In this document: positions 1 to 8,251 of the stretch, in pieces
Layout of the letters: each line of letters starts with the position of its first letter
Position numbering within the stretch: the stretch's first letter is position 1
Program-made: the position numbers and the translations under genes
Assembly (NCBI GenBank): GCA_004551485.1
Contig: SBLD01000003.1
Span: 1 to 64,000 of the forward strand
Direction of reading: 5' to 3'
Length of the DNA stretch: 64,000 bases
From: Billgrantia azerbaijanica
Lineage (GTDB): Bacteria; Pseudomonadota; Gammaproteobacteria; Pseudomonadales; Halomonadaceae
Notes under the pieces: model-generated
Database searches by the model: none
Seen by the model: only the letters and a program-made list of their open reading frames with translations
Told to the model about the DNA's origin: nothing

Positions 1-361
1 TAAAGCAGGGAGGGTACCGGCGCTGGCCCTCCTGCCTCCACCGTGGTGCCCAAAGTGCTGCGGTTATTCTATGAATCCAGGATAACAGAGTTATCGTGAT
101 TGCCGGTGCAGCAGGAAAAGCATGAATCGCGGCATATCCCGGTGCTCAGGGACAAGGCCTCTATCAGAGCTCGCGGATACTCCATGGCCACTTGACGGAA
201 AGAGTGGAGTAGCAAGTCGATGATCCATCCCCCCTGAGTCTTCCCAAGGACCGGGGGGTCGCGACGCAATGCATCATCTATATGGCGCATTGTGTCAACT
301 GAGCCTGGCGCTATGGCATCACACTAGTCGCGTTTTCATGCCCCGTAGGAAGCACGCGACG
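1..361. other. Intergenic / window edge, no supported gene
   Basis: No reading frame in this stretch has a convincing start, ribosome site and recognisable protein. The only sizeable frame, on the minus strand at 69-290, resembles nothing I know. The stretch probably holds the promoter of the carnitine operon that begins at 362, but I cannot point to a convincing -35/-10 pair. Confidence 0.5.
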
Positions 362-1282
362 ATGAACCGCAACGTCATCCTCACCTGCGCCGTTACCGGC
401 GCCGGCGACACCACCGGCAAGAACCCCAACGTGCCGATCACCCCCCAGCAGATCGCCGACGACTGCATCGCCGCGGCCAAGGCCGGCGCCAGCGTCGCCC
501 ACATTCACGTGCGTGACCCCGAGACCGGCGGCATCAGCCACTCCGTCGAGCACTTCCGTGAGGTGATGGAGCGGGTCCGCGAGGCGGATGCCGACATCGT
601 CATGAACATCACCGCCGGCGGCGGCGGCGACTGGATCCCCGACGCTGAGGACCCGACCCGCGGCGGCCCGGGCACCGACATCCAGACGCCCGCCCAACGC
701 CACGCGCCGGTGGGCGAGCTGCTTCCCGAGCTGTGCACCCTGGACTGCGGCAGCCTCAACTTCGGTGACATGGTCTATGTGAACACCGCCGACTGGCTGC
801 GCGAGCACGCCCGCCTGGTGCAGGCCGCCGGCGTCAAGCCCGAGCTCGAGTGCTTCGACCTGGGGCATGTGTGGTTCGCCCGCCAGCTGCGGCAGGAAGG
901 CCTGCTCGACGGTGACCCGTTGTTCCAGCTGTGCCTGGGTATCCCCTGGGGCGCCGAGGCCGACCCCGAGACCATGCTGGCCATGCGCAACAAGCTGCCG
1001 GAGAACGCCAACTGGGCGGCCTTCGGCATCGGTCGTCACCAGATGCCCATGGTCGCCCAGGCGATGCTGCTCGGCGGCCACGCCCGGGTCGGCCTGGAGG
1101 ACAACCTCTACCTGAAGAAGGGCGTAATGGCGACCAACGCCCAGCTGGTCGAGAAAGCCGGCACCCTCATCGAGAACCTCGGCGGTCGCGTCATGAGCCC
1201 GGCCGAGACCCGTGCGCACCTCGAGCTACGCGACCCCAAGACCGGCCAAACCGTCGCCAAGGCCGCAGGAGGTGACGCATGA
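362..1282 (+). CDS. cdhB: Dehydrocarnitine (3-dehydrocarnitine) cleavage enzyme, BKACE/DUF849 family
   Basis: This 306-residue protein belongs to the beta-keto acid cleavage enzyme family (formerly DUF849), zinc TIM-barrel enzymes that transfer acetyl-CoA onto a beta-keto acid. In carnitine catabolism the substrate is 3-dehydrocarnitine and the products are betainyl-CoA and acetoacetate. The N-terminus opens with [12 protein letters not shown], and the family zinc-site HIHVRD lies near residues 48-53. The frame stays open upstream to 269, but the ATG at 362 follows an AGGA-type ribosome site and matches the family N-terminus. The stop overlaps the next start as ATGA, so translation is probably coupled. 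The assignment rests on the family plus the L-carnitine dehydrogenase and thioesterase genes that follow. Confidence 0.88.
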   Translation: MNRNVILTCAVTGAGDTTGKNPNVPITPQQIADDCIAAAKAGASVAHIHVRDPETGGISHSVEHFREVMERVREADADIVMNITAGGGGDWIPDAEDPTRGGPGTDIQTPAQRHAPVGELLPELCTLDCGSLNFGDMVYVNTADWLREHARLVQAAGVKPELECFDLGHVWFARQLRQEGLLDGDPLFQLCLGIPWGAEADPETMLAMRNKLPENANWAAFGIGRHQMPMVAQAMLLGGHARVGLEDNLYLKKGVMATNAQLVEKAGTLIENLGGRVMSPAETRAHLELRDPKTGQTVAKAAGGDA

Positions 1283-2235
1283 GCCGCCAACTCTCCGTCA
1301 TCGGCACCGGGGTGATCGGCAACGGCTGGATCGCCCGGGCCCTGGCCCGCGGCTGGGACGTGGTCGCCTTCGACCCGGCCCCGGAGGCCGCCGAGCGCAC
1401 CCGCGCCTTCGTCGACAACGCCTGGCCATCGCTCGAGAGGCTCGGCCTCGCCGAGGGCGCCGATCCCGCGCGGCTCACCTTCGTGGACCGCCTCGAGGAG
1501 GCGGTGGCCGGCGGCGACCTGATTCAGGAGAACGTGCCCGAGCGCCTCGAGCTCAAGCGCGAGATCCTCGCCGCCATCGACGCCGCGGCTGCCTCCGGCG
1601 CGATCGTCGGCTCCTCCACCTCGGGCTTCAAGCCCAGCGACCTGCAGCGCGACTGCGCCTGGGTTCCCGGTCGGGTGATCGTCGCCCACCCCTTCAACCC
1701 GGTCTACCTGCTGCCGCTGGTGGAGCTGGTGGGGGGCGAGGCCACCGAAGCCAGCCATATCGCCCGTGCCCGGACGCTCTACCAGGAGCTGGCCATGCGC
1801 CCTCTGGTGGTACGCCGCGAAATCGAGGGTCATATCGCCGACCGCCTGATGGAGGCGCTGTGGCGCGAAGCCTTGCACCTGGTCAATGACGGCGTCGCCA
1901 CCACCGAGGAGGTGGACGCCGCGGTGGTCTACGGTTGCGGGCTGCGCTGGTCGCTGATGGGCACCTTCCTGACCTTCCATTTGGCCGGCGGCGAGCAGGG
2001 CATGCGCCACATGCTCGAGCAGTTCGGTCCGGCCCTGAAGCTGCCCTGGACCAGGCTCGAGGCCCCGGAGCTCACCAGTGATCTGATCGACAGGGTCGTG
2101 GAGGGCTGCGAGTTCCAGGCCGCCGGCCGCCCGGTGGCCACGCTGGACCGCCGCCGCGATGAGTTCCTGGTCGAGCTCCTCGACCTGGTGCAGAAGTACT
2201 GGCCCGAGGCCGAGGGCCTGGAGGGGCGCATCTGA
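1279..2235 (+). CDS. cdhA: L-carnitine 3-dehydrogenase
   Basis: A 318-residue NAD-dependent dehydrogenase of the 3-hydroxyacyl-CoA dehydrogenase family. A Rossmann nucleotide-binding motif GTGVIGNGW lies at residues 8-16, and the conserved [13 protein letters not shown] segment near residues 137-149 holds the catalytic His typical of this family. It oxidises L-carnitine to 3-dehydrocarnitine in the cytoplasm, the substrate of the enzyme encoded just upstream. The length is that of stand-alone carnitine dehydrogenases without a fused thioesterase domain, and a separate thioesterase follows. It overlaps both neighbours by a few bases (ATGA at 1279, TGATG at 2233), so the three genes form a coupled operon. 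Confidence 0.88.
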   Translation: MSRQLSVIGTGVIGNGWIARALARGWDVVAFDPAPEAAERTRAFVDNAWPSLERLGLAEGADPARLTFVDRLEEAVAGGDLIQENVPERLELKREILAAIDAAAASGAIVGSSTSGFKPSDLQRDCAWVPGRVIVAHPFNPVYLLPLVELVGGEATEASHIARARTLYQELAMRPLVVRREIEGHIADRLMEALWREALHLVNDGVATTEEVDAAVVYGCGLRWSLMGTFLTFHLAGGEQGMRHMLEQFGPALKLPWTRLEAPELTSDLIDRVVEGCEFQAAGRPVATLDRRRDEFLVELLDLVQKYWPEAEGLEGRI

Positions 2236-2690
2236 TGGCACTGCTCGAGACCCGCGTGGCCCCCGAGTGGGTCGACTACAACGGCCACATGAACGACGCC
2301 GAATACGCCCGGGTGTTCTCCCTGGGCGTGGAGGCGCTGATGGATCGCATCGGCCTCGACGAGGCCGGCCGGCACCGTCACGGCTACACCGTCTTTACCC
2401 TGGAGACGCACCTCTGCTACCGCCGCGAGGCCCATCAGGGCCAGCGGCTGGCGGTCGAGGTGACCCTGCTGGACCGCGACGCCAAACGTCTGCACGTCTT
2501 CTTCGCAATGCACGACAAGGACGGCACCCTGCTGGCCACCAGCGAACAGATGCTGATGGGCATCGACAACGAGGCCGGCCGCCCGGCGCCCTTCCCGGCG
2601 GACGTGGGCGCGGCCATCGCCGTGCTGCCGAGCGCCGCCGCGGACGCCTGGCCAGCGCAGGCCGGGCGCACCATCGGCATTCACCGGTGA
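2235..2690 (+). CDS. cdhC: Betainyl-CoA thioesterase (hot-dog fold)
   Basis: A 151-residue hot-dog thioesterase with the 4-hydroxybenzoyl-CoA thioesterase-like opening EWVDYNGHMNDAEY near residues 11-24; the Asp/Asn in this loop is catalytic in the family. In the carnitine pathway this enzyme hydrolyses betainyl-CoA to glycine betaine and CoA, which links carnitine use to osmoprotectant supply and to the demethylation route. The start codon shares a base with the stop of the dehydrogenase. The function is inferred from fold and position; other short-chain acyl-CoA thioesterases look similar. Confidence 0.8.
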   Translation: MALLETRVAPEWVDYNGHMNDAEYARVFSLGVEALMDRIGLDEAGRHRHGYTVFTLETHLCYRREAHQGQRLAVEVTLLDRDAKRLHVFFAMHDKDGTLLATSEQMLMGIDNEAGRPAPFPADVGAAIAVLPSAAADAWPAQAGRTIGIHR

Positions 2691-2701
2691 CGCCGGGGAC
2701 C

Positions 2702-3523
2702 ATGGAGGTTCGCGACTTCATCGCCCGCTTCCAGTCCGGGCTGGCCGCGCTGTCCGGCGTCAGCGTGTCAGAGGCGCGCCGGCGCTACGATACGCAGTGC
2801 CAGGCCTTTGCCCCACCCGATCCACCGGGTATGAGGATCGTCGATGATCGGCTGGACGGTACAGGAGTTCGTCGCTTCCTGCCGGCGCGCTGCCGCCCGG
2901 GCAGCATGCTCTTCATCCACGGCGGCGGCTTCACCATCGGCTCGGTGCGCAGCCACCACGGCGTGGCGGCGAGCCTCGCCGAGCGGCTGGGCCGTGAGGT
3001 GGTCAGCGTCGACTATCGCCTGGCCCCCGAGGCGCACTATGCCGACATGCTGGCCGATTGCCGGACCGTGGCAGAAGGCATCGAGCCACGCGCCTTGGTG
3101 GGTGACAGCGCCGGTGGACGGCTGGCGCTGGACCTGGCCGTCGAGTTACCCACAGCCCCGTTGCTGGGGCTGATTTATCCGCCTGTGGATGGAATCGACA
3201 CCACGACCCTGGGACCGGACGCGCCGCTCCTCTCCCGCGCGGATGTGCTGGGCATCGCCGAGCGGTGCCCGCAGGCGCTGCCCCGCCAGCAGAGCGCCAA
3301 GCCGCCGGCCAGGCAAATGGAGGTGCTGTCGGTGGCGCACGACCCGCTCACCCGTCCGCTGGAGGCCGCCGTGACGCACTGGCGAGCCGCTGGCGCCAGC
3401 GTCGGCTACCGCTGCGCCTCCGACATGGTGCACGGCGCCCTGCACGCCCATGCCCGCCTGCCGCAGATGCAGAACGCCTGGCAGGCATTCTGCCAGGCGT
3501 TGAGGACTCGCCTCGCGGCGTAG
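2702..3523 (+). CDS. Alpha/beta hydrolase, hormone-sensitive-lipase (family IV) esterase type
   Basis: A 273-residue alpha/beta hydrolase. It carries the oxyanion-hole motif HGGG at residues 73-76, the nucleophile elbow GDSAGG at 134-139 (Ser136), and probable acid and base residues Asp214 and His244. Together these define the HSL/family IV esterases. The ATG at 2702 is taken as start, but an in-frame GTG at 2687 overlaps the upstream stop as GTGA and would couple translation to cdhC, so the protein may be five residues longer. Its place as the fourth gene of the carnitine operon suggests hydrolysis of acylcarnitine or choline-type esters to feed the pathway. That substrate is inference; no substrate signature is visible. 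Confidence 0.7.
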   Translation: MEVRDFIARFQSGLAALSGVSVSEARRRYDTQCQAFAPPDPPGMRIVDDRLDGTGVRRFLPARCRPGSMLFIHGGGFTIGSVRSHHGVAASLAERLGREVVSVDYRLAPEAHYADMLADCRTVAEGIEPRALVGDSAGGRLALDLAVELPTAPLLGLIYPPVDGIDTTTLGPDAPLLSRADVLGIAERCPQALPRQQSAKPPARQMEVLSVAHDPLTRPLEAAVTHWRAAGASVGYRCASDMVHGALHAHARLPQMQNAWQAFCQALRTRLAA

Positions 3524-3533
3524 GTCACGTCTC

Positions 3534-4469
3534 CTACTCGTAGGCGGCGCGCACCGCCGCGATGGCCGGCGTGCCATCGCGTGCCTCGACACCCTCCAGC
3601 CAATCGGCCACGGTGTCGAGGTTCTCGCCGATCCACTCGCTGGCCACCTCGTCCGCCGGACGATCCTCGTAGCTGTAGCCGTGGACCCAGGCGTTCTGGT
3701 CCTGGATGTCCACCACGTACTGGGACAAGAAGCGGTGCAGCTGGGGATCCGACCTCTTCAGGCTGTCCGGTACCACCGTCCAGACGGTGCTTTCGATATC
3801 GGCGATGCCGGCGCCTTCGGCATCCTCCAGATAGGCGAGGTCAAAGCTGACGTTCATCCAGTGCGGTTCCCAGCCCACGAAGGTGACCCATTCACCGTCG
3901 GCCATCTTGCGTTCCGCCTCCGCCAGCATGGCCGCTGTGGAGCTCTCGCTGAGATCCCAGTCGCCCAAGCCTGCAATGTCCTCATCGATGGCGGCGAGGA
4001 TGGCGGTGTTGATGCCGGTCCCCGCCTCGATACCCTGGATCTCACCCTCGAAGCGGTCACGATGGGCATCCAGGTCGGCCACCGAGGTGACACCCGCCTC
4101 ATAGACATACTGCGGCACCACCAATCCGGAGCTGGCTCCCTGGATGTTGGAGACCAGCTTTTCCACCTTGCTGTCGGCCACCAGTGGCTCGATCATGTCG
4201 ACCTGCACCGGGTACCAGCCGCCCAGGTAGACCTCCAGGTCGCCACGCGTCAGCCCTTCGAGGATGACGCTCACTGCCAGGTCGCGCTGGCGCGTTGCGT
4301 AGCCCATGGCCTCCATGAGCTGGGCGGCCACCTCGGACTTGACGGTGACCCCCGGCCACGGCGGCACGCCGAAGCGCACCTCGTCGAGATCGGCGATGGC
4401 GGGACCCGCCAGCACAAGGGGCGCCAGCAGGCTGGCGACGCGAGGAAGGACTCTGGTTGCAGGGATCAT
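3534..4469 (-). CDS. caiX: Carnitine/betaine ABC transporter substrate-binding protein
   Basis: A 311-residue periplasmic binding protein of the glycine-betaine/proline type (ProX/OpuAC family). Residues 1-26 form a signal peptide ending in GPAIA. The mature part starts with EVRFGVPPWPGVTVKSEVA, typical of the betaine-binding family. No permease or ATPase gene is next to it, so it probably delivers substrate to a betaine transporter encoded elsewhere, as CaiX does in Pseudomonas. It is convergent with the carnitine operon and lies downstream of the AraC-type regulator on the same strand. The ribosome site AAGAGG precedes the start. The family is clear; carnitine specificity is inferred from context. 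Confidence 0.78.
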   Translation of the reverse strand: MIPATRVLPRVASLLAPLVLAGPAIADLDEVRFGVPPWPGVTVKSEVAAQLMEAMGYATRQRDLAVSVILEGLTRGDLEVYLGGWYPVQVDMIEPLVADSKVEKLVSNIQGASSGLVVPQYVYEAGVTSVADLDAHRDRFEGEIQGIEAGTGINTAILAAIDEDIAGLGDWDLSESSTAAMLAEAERKMADGEWVTFVGWEPHWMNVSFDLAYLEDAEGAGIADIESTVWTVVPDSLKRSDPQLHRFLSQYVVDIQDQNAWVHGYSYEDRPADEVASEWIGENLDTVADWLEGVEARDGTPAIAAVRAAYE

Positions 4470-4505
4470 GAAGCAGGCCTCTTATTGGAAATGCCCCGCC
4501 AGTTT

Positions 4506-4522
4506 GACTGGCTCGACCAGTC
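4506..4522. promoter_or_regulatory. Inverted repeat upstream of caiX
   Basis: GACTGG and CCAGTC form a perfect 6-bp inverted repeat with a 5-bp spacer, 37 bp upstream of the caiX start. It could be an operator for the adjacent AraC-type regulator or part of an attenuating hairpin. There is no direct evidence for either. Confidence 0.3.
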
Positions 4523-4585
4523 ATAACTTGGCATAAGGCGACAGCCAAGGTGCACGAGGCGGCAAGACTACAGGCCTGCGCAGGG

Positions 4586-5554
4586 TCAATCGCCCTCCTT
4601 GCGCCACTGGCGAGGCGAGTGGCCGTAGTGGGTGCGGAAAGCACGCGAAAAACTGGAACTGGACGTGAAGCCGCAGGCCAGCCCCACCGTCAGGATGTCC
4701 AGGCTGGTCTCGGTCAGCAGGCGCCGCGCCCGCTCGAGACGCAGCTGGAGATACCATTGGCGCGGCGAACTGCCGAGTTCCTGCTCGAAAAGGCGCTGCA
4801 GCTGACGCGCCGAAACACCGCAGTGGCGGGCCACCTCGGCCAGCGGCAACGGCTCCTCCAAGCGGCGCTCCATCAGGGAGACAGCCTCCACCAGCCGGCG
4901 GTTGTGCGTGCCCAGCCGTCGCGCCAGGGTCATACGCTGCTGGTCATCACGGCTGCGCAGGCGCTCATGGATCAGCTGCTCGGAAACGTCGATCGCCAGC
5001 CGCTCACCGTGGCGCCGGGTGATCACTTCCAGCGCCATGTCCAGGGCCGCCGCGCCGCCGGCGCATGAGAAGCGCCGCTCACCAATCTCGAACAGCTCGT
5101 CGGAGGTCTCGATGGCCGGAAAGCGCTCGCGGAAGACCGGCAGGCTCTCCCAGTGCAAGGTAACCCGCTCTCCATCGAGCAGGCCCGCGGCAGCCAGCGC
5201 AAAGCCGCCAGTGTCGAGCCCGCCGAGAGCGCAGCCGGCTTGATCCAGGCGGTTCAGCCAGGCCATCAACGGCCGGCTCAGGTGCGCCTCTGGCTCGAAG
5301 CCGCTGCACACCGCCAGCGAGGGCAGATGATGCACTTCACGGATTGCCTGGTCAGTGAGCAGGGTCATTCCATTCGAGGCAGGTACCGGTTCCCCATCCT
5401 CGCTGATCAGGGTCCAGTCGAACAACGGACGGCCGCTGATACGATTGGCGATGCGCAGCGGCTCCACGGCCGAGAAGAAGGCCATCATCGAGAAGCGTGG
5501 CAGCAGCAGGAAGCCGATCAGTTCGGGTAATGGGCCCTGGTAATGCAGGCGCAT
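4586..5554 (-). CDS. cdhR: AraC-family regulator with GATase1-like domain (carnitine regulator type)
   Basis: A 322-residue regulator. The N-terminal half (about residues 10-190) is a DJ-1/PfpI glutamine-amidotransferase-like ligand domain. The C-terminal 100 residues are an AraC double helix-turn-helix, with CGVSARQLQRLFEQELG followed by the usual ARRLL...GFTSSSSFSRAFR block. This architecture is that of CdhR, GbdR and ArgR-like activators. Beside a carnitine operon it most likely activates cdh and caiX expression in response to carnitine or dehydrocarnitine. The domain call is firm; the ligand is inferred from position. Confidence 0.8.
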   Translation of the reverse strand: MRLHYQGPLPELIGFLLLPRFSMMAFFSAVEPLRIANRISGRPLFDWTLISEDGEPVPASNGMTLLTDQAIREVHHLPSLAVCSGFEPEAHLSRPLMAWLNRLDQAGCALGGLDTGGFALAAAGLLDGERVTLHWESLPVFRERFPAIETSDELFEIGERRFSCAGGAAALDMALEVITRRHGERLAIDVSEQLIHERLRSRDDQQRMTLARRLGTHNRRLVEAVSLMERRLEEPLPLAEVARHCGVSARQLQRLFEQELGSSPRQWYLQLRLERARRLLTETSLDILTVGLACGFTSSSSFSRAFRTHYGHSPRQWRKEGD

Positions 5555-5622
5555 GGGTGGCTCCTCAGCGCTGTTTCATCACTGTAAATGATCAGGACGT
5601 CAGCCAGGAGGGTCCCAGACAG

Positions 5623-5659
5623 AGAAAAGGGCCCACGGCAGTGCCGCAGGCCCTTTTCT
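5623..5659. terminator. Hairpin downstream of tRNA-Arg
   Basis: AGAAAAGGGCC and GGCCCTTTTCT form an 11-bp perfect stem, with a smaller GGCA/TGCC hairpin inside the loop. It lies directly 3' of the minus-strand tRNA gene and carries T-rich runs on both strands, so it can terminate the tRNA transcript and may act in both directions. Confidence 0.65.
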
Positions 5660-5666
5660 GATGTTC

Positions 5667-5743
5667 TGGCGCGCCCGGCAGGATTCGAACCTGCGACCTT
5701 TGGCTTCGGAGGCCAACACTCTATCCAACTGAGCTACGGGCGC
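5667..5743 (-). tRNA. tRNA-Arg (anticodon CCG)
   Basis: Read on the minus strand, this 77-nt sequence folds as a full cloverleaf: acceptor GCGCCCG pairing with CGGGCGC, D-arm GCTC/GAGT, anticodon stem TTGGC/GCCAA with loop CTCCGAA (anticodon CCG, decoding CGG), and T-arm GCAGG TTCGAAT CCTGC. The 3' CCA is encoded at 5667-5669. Both flanks look like ordinary core genes, so no element has used this tRNA as an attachment site here. Confidence 0.95.
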
Positions 5744-5810
5744 ATGCTTCGCGAGAAGCGGCCCGTATCGTAACTGGCCATGGCGCGCCTGTCCACCGCC
5801 GCGCCGGCGC

Positions 5811-7010
5811 TCAGCCGCCCTGCAACATCTCGCTGACCTTGTCGAGGATGTGGCGGCCGATGGGCAGGGCCGAGGTGGCGGCGGGCGAGGGGGCATTGCA
5901 GACGTTGACCGTGCGTCGCGTGTTGACGAACAGGAAGTCGTCGACCAGCCGCCCGTCGCGGGAGACGGCCTGGGCACGCACACCGGCTGGCCACGGCTCG
6001 AGGTCGTCCAGGGTCAGGCTGGGGCAGTACTTGCGCACCTCCTCGAGATAGCCGCGCCGGGAGAGGGAGTTCTTCAGCTCGTGCAGGCCAGGCCCCAGGT
6101 AGCGGCCGAGCACGCGCAGCACCCCCGGGTCGGTGAACAGGCGCACCATGTCGGGCAGCGAGACGTCGCCCTTGCGGTAGCCTTCGCGCTTGAATGCCAG
6201 CACGGCGTTGGGCCCCACCGTGACCGAGCCGTCGATCATGCGCGTCAGGTGCACGCCGAGAAACGGCATCGAGGGGTCGGGGATGGGGTAGATCAGGTGG
6301 CGCACGAGGTCGCGGTGGCGATCGGCGAGGCGGTAGTACTCGCCGCGGAAGGGGCAGATGGTGAAGCCGGGGTTGCGGCCCAGCAGGCGGACCATGCGAT
6401 CGGCCATGAGCCCGGGGCAGCTCACCAGGTAGCGGCCGCTGAGCTCGCCCTGGGTGGTCGTCACCAGCACCTCACTGGTGCGTTCAGCCAGGCCGGTCAC
6501 CTCGTGGCCGTAGCGGATCTGCCCGCCGCGGCGCTCGAACTCGGCCGCCATGGCCGCGGCCACCCGGGCGAAGTCGACGATGCCGCTGGAGGGGATGTAG
6601 AGCGCACCGAGCCCGGTGATGCTGGGCTCGCGCTCCCGGAGCGCCTCGGCGGAGAGCCACTCGCGCTCGAGACCGTTGGCCGCGGTGCGCTCCCACAGCG
6701 CCTCCATGCGCTGCACCTCGGGCTCGCTGGTGGCGACGAGCAGCTTGCCGCAGATCGCGTAGGGGATGGCGTGGCGGTCGCAGAACTCGCGGGTGGCGCG
6801 GTTGCCCTCGCGGCAGAAGCGCGCCTTGAGGCTGCCCGGCGCATAGTAGACGCCGGCATGGATCACGCCGCTGTTGTGGCCGCTCTGGTGGCGCGCCGGC
6901 CCCTCCTCCTTCTCCAGCAGCAGCAGCTTCTTGTCCGGAAAGCGCTCGGCGAGCTGCATGGCGGTGGACAGCCCGAGGATGCCGCCCCCGATGATGATGA
7001 TGTCGTGCAC
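5811..7010 (-). CDS. lhgO: L-2-hydroxyglutarate dehydrogenase/oxidase (FAD)
   Basis: A 399-residue FAD oxidoreductase of the DAO family. The dinucleotide motif IIIIGGGILGLSTA sits at the N-terminus, and the family stretch HQSGHNSGVIHAGVYY lies around residues 43-58. It oxidises L-2-hydroxyglutarate to 2-oxoglutarate at the membrane and passes electrons to quinone. The frame runs upstream to 7157, but a GTG at 7010 puts the FAD motif at its usual distance from the N-terminus and gives the usual family length of about 400 residues. The gene stands alone between tRNA-Arg and the cytochrome gene. Confidence 0.85.
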   Translation of the reverse strand: MHDIIIIGGGILGLSTAMQLAERFPDKKLLLLEKEEGPARHQSGHNSGVIHAGVYYAPGSLKARFCREGNRATREFCDRHAIPYAICGKLLVATSEPEVQRMEALWERTAANGLEREWLSAEALREREPSITGLGALYIPSSGIVDFARVAAAMAAEFERRGGQIRYGHEVTGLAERTSEVLVTTTQGELSGRYLVSCPGLMADRMVRLLGRNPGFTICPFRGEYYRLADRHRDLVRHLIYPIPDPSMPFLGVHLTRMIDGSVTVGPNAVLAFKREGYRKGDVSLPDMVRLFTDPGVLRVLGRYLGPGLHELKNSLSRRGYLEEVRKYCPSLTLDDLEPWPAGVRAQAVSRDGRLVDDFLFVNTRRTVNVCNAPSPAATSALPIGRHILDKVSEMLQGG

Positions 7011-7119
7011 GCAAGCCCCATGTGTCGGAAGGCCATCCCGGCCGATAAGGTCACGATACCCATCGCCGGCACGGCTGACCAGCGGGCCGGCCCTCATGCC
7101 AAAGCGTGAGGCGGGCCGT

Positions 7120-7148
7120 TTTCCAGCGGTTTGGGTTGTCGGTATACT
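7120..7148 (+). promoter_or_regulatory. Sigma-70-like promoter for the cytochrome c gene
   Basis: TATACT at 7143-7148 matches five of six positions of a -10 box. TTTCCA at 7120-7125 is a four-of-six -35 match with a 17-bp spacer. The predicted transcript starts about 90 bases before the gene at 7248. Confidence 0.45.
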
Positions 7149-7247
7149 AGGCCGCATTGTGCACGTCGTGGCGTCCCGGACCGTGTTACCGAAATGGACG
7201 TCGTCACGAGTCGATTACGATTACAGGACCGTCAAGAGGTGGTGAGA

Positions 7248-8123
7248 GTGAAATCCAGCAAGCTGATCATGGGGTGCCTGGCCACCCTGGGCCTGACCGC
7301 GGGCGTCGCCTCCGCGCAGGACGTGGACCGCGATGCGATTGCCGAACGCCTGGCGCCAGTGGGCGAGCTCTGCCTGCAAGGCGAGGAGTGCGGCACCCAG
7401 GCCGCCCAGGCCCAGTCGGGCGGCAACGGTGGTGGTGGTGGCGGCGACGTCGATGGCGCGGCCATCTACAACCAGGTCTGCATGGCCTGCCACGAGACCG
7501 GGGCCGCCGGCGCACCGGTTCGCGGTGACGAAGGTGCCTGGGCCGACCGCGCCGACAAGGGCTTCGCGACGCTGCTGGATCACGCCATCAACGGCTTCAA
7601 CGCCATGCCGGCCCGCGGCGGCAACCCGAACCTTTCCGATGCCGAGGTCGAGGCGGCCGTCGTCCACCTGGTCGAGCCCGTGATGGAGGTACCGGCAACG
7701 GGCGGCGAGGCGCAAGCCGCCAGCGAGGAGCCGGCCGCTCCCCAGGAAGAAGCTGCCGCCGAGGAAGCCACCGCGAGTGAAGAGGAGGCCCCTGCCACCG
7801 AGGAGCCGGCAGCTACCGAGGAGGCCACCGCCGCAAGCGAGGAAGAAGCCGCTGCCGAAGGCGACGCACCCTCCCACGCCGGCATCGACGGCGAGGCCAT
7901 CTATAACCAGGCGTGCATGGCCTGCCACATGACCGGTGCCGCCGGCGCCCCGATCCGCGGCAACGCCGAGCAGTGGGGTCCGCGCGTGGAGAAGGGCATC
8001 GACACCCTCTACGACCACGCCATCAACGGCTTCAACGCCATGCCGGCCAAGGGCGGCAACATGAGCCTCTCCGATGACGAGGTGAAGGCCGCCGTCGACT
8101 ACATCGTCGAACCGGTGCAGTAA
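7248..8123 (+). CDS. Dihaem cytochrome c (c5-type), secreted
   Basis: A 291-residue secreted protein with two cytochrome c5-like domains. The signal peptide ends at VASAQD. Each domain carries one CMACH haem-binding motif and an axial Met in the repeated segment HAINGFNAMPA. A linker of about 60 residues, almost entirely Ala, Glu and Thr, joins the domains. The GTG start at 7248 follows an AAGAGG ribosome site at the right distance; longer upstream frames lack one. The likely role is periplasmic electron transfer between respiratory complexes. The near-identical haem domains point to an internal duplication. Confidence 0.82.
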   Translation: MKSSKLIMGCLATLGLTAGVASAQDVDRDAIAERLAPVGELCLQGEECGTQAAQAQSGGNGGGGGGDVDGAAIYNQVCMACHETGAAGAPVRGDEGAWADRADKGFATLLDHAINGFNAMPARGGNPNLSDAEVEAAVVHLVEPVMEVPATGGEAQAASEEPAAPQEEAAAEEATASEEEAPATEEPAATEEATAASEEEAAAEGDAPSHAGIDGEAIYNQACMACHMTGAAGAPIRGNAEQWGPRVEKGIDTLYDHAINGFNAMPAKGGNMSLSDDEVKAAVDYIVEPVQ

Positions 8124-8152
8124 CACCAACCGCCAGATAGCCATCCGGCACT

Positions 8153-8182
8153 GCGAACGGGGCGCTCAGGCGCCCCGTTCGC
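8153..8182. terminator. Hairpin between convergent cytochrome c and rep genes
   Basis: GCGAACGGGGCGC and GCGCCCCGTTCGC form a 13-bp perfect stem with a four-base loop, placed between two convergent genes. There is no long T run, so strength is uncertain, but position suggests a shared terminator. Confidence 0.6.
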
Positions 8183-8251
8183 GTTGGTGCCGGACGGCAC
8201 CGGCAGGCAACCATCAGCCCAGCAGAGAGCCTTTGGCTAAGTAAAGAGCCT

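Noticed and set aside
69-290. Minus-strand 73-codon frame at the window start
   Set aside because: No ribosome site, no recognisable protein and odd composition; likely chance.
5667-5743. tRNA-Arg as attachment site of the island
   Set aside because: The genes on both sides are core-type, the integrase lies 9.5 kb away beyond rep, pyrE, rph and yicC, and no repeat of the tRNA 3' end was noticed near the integrase.
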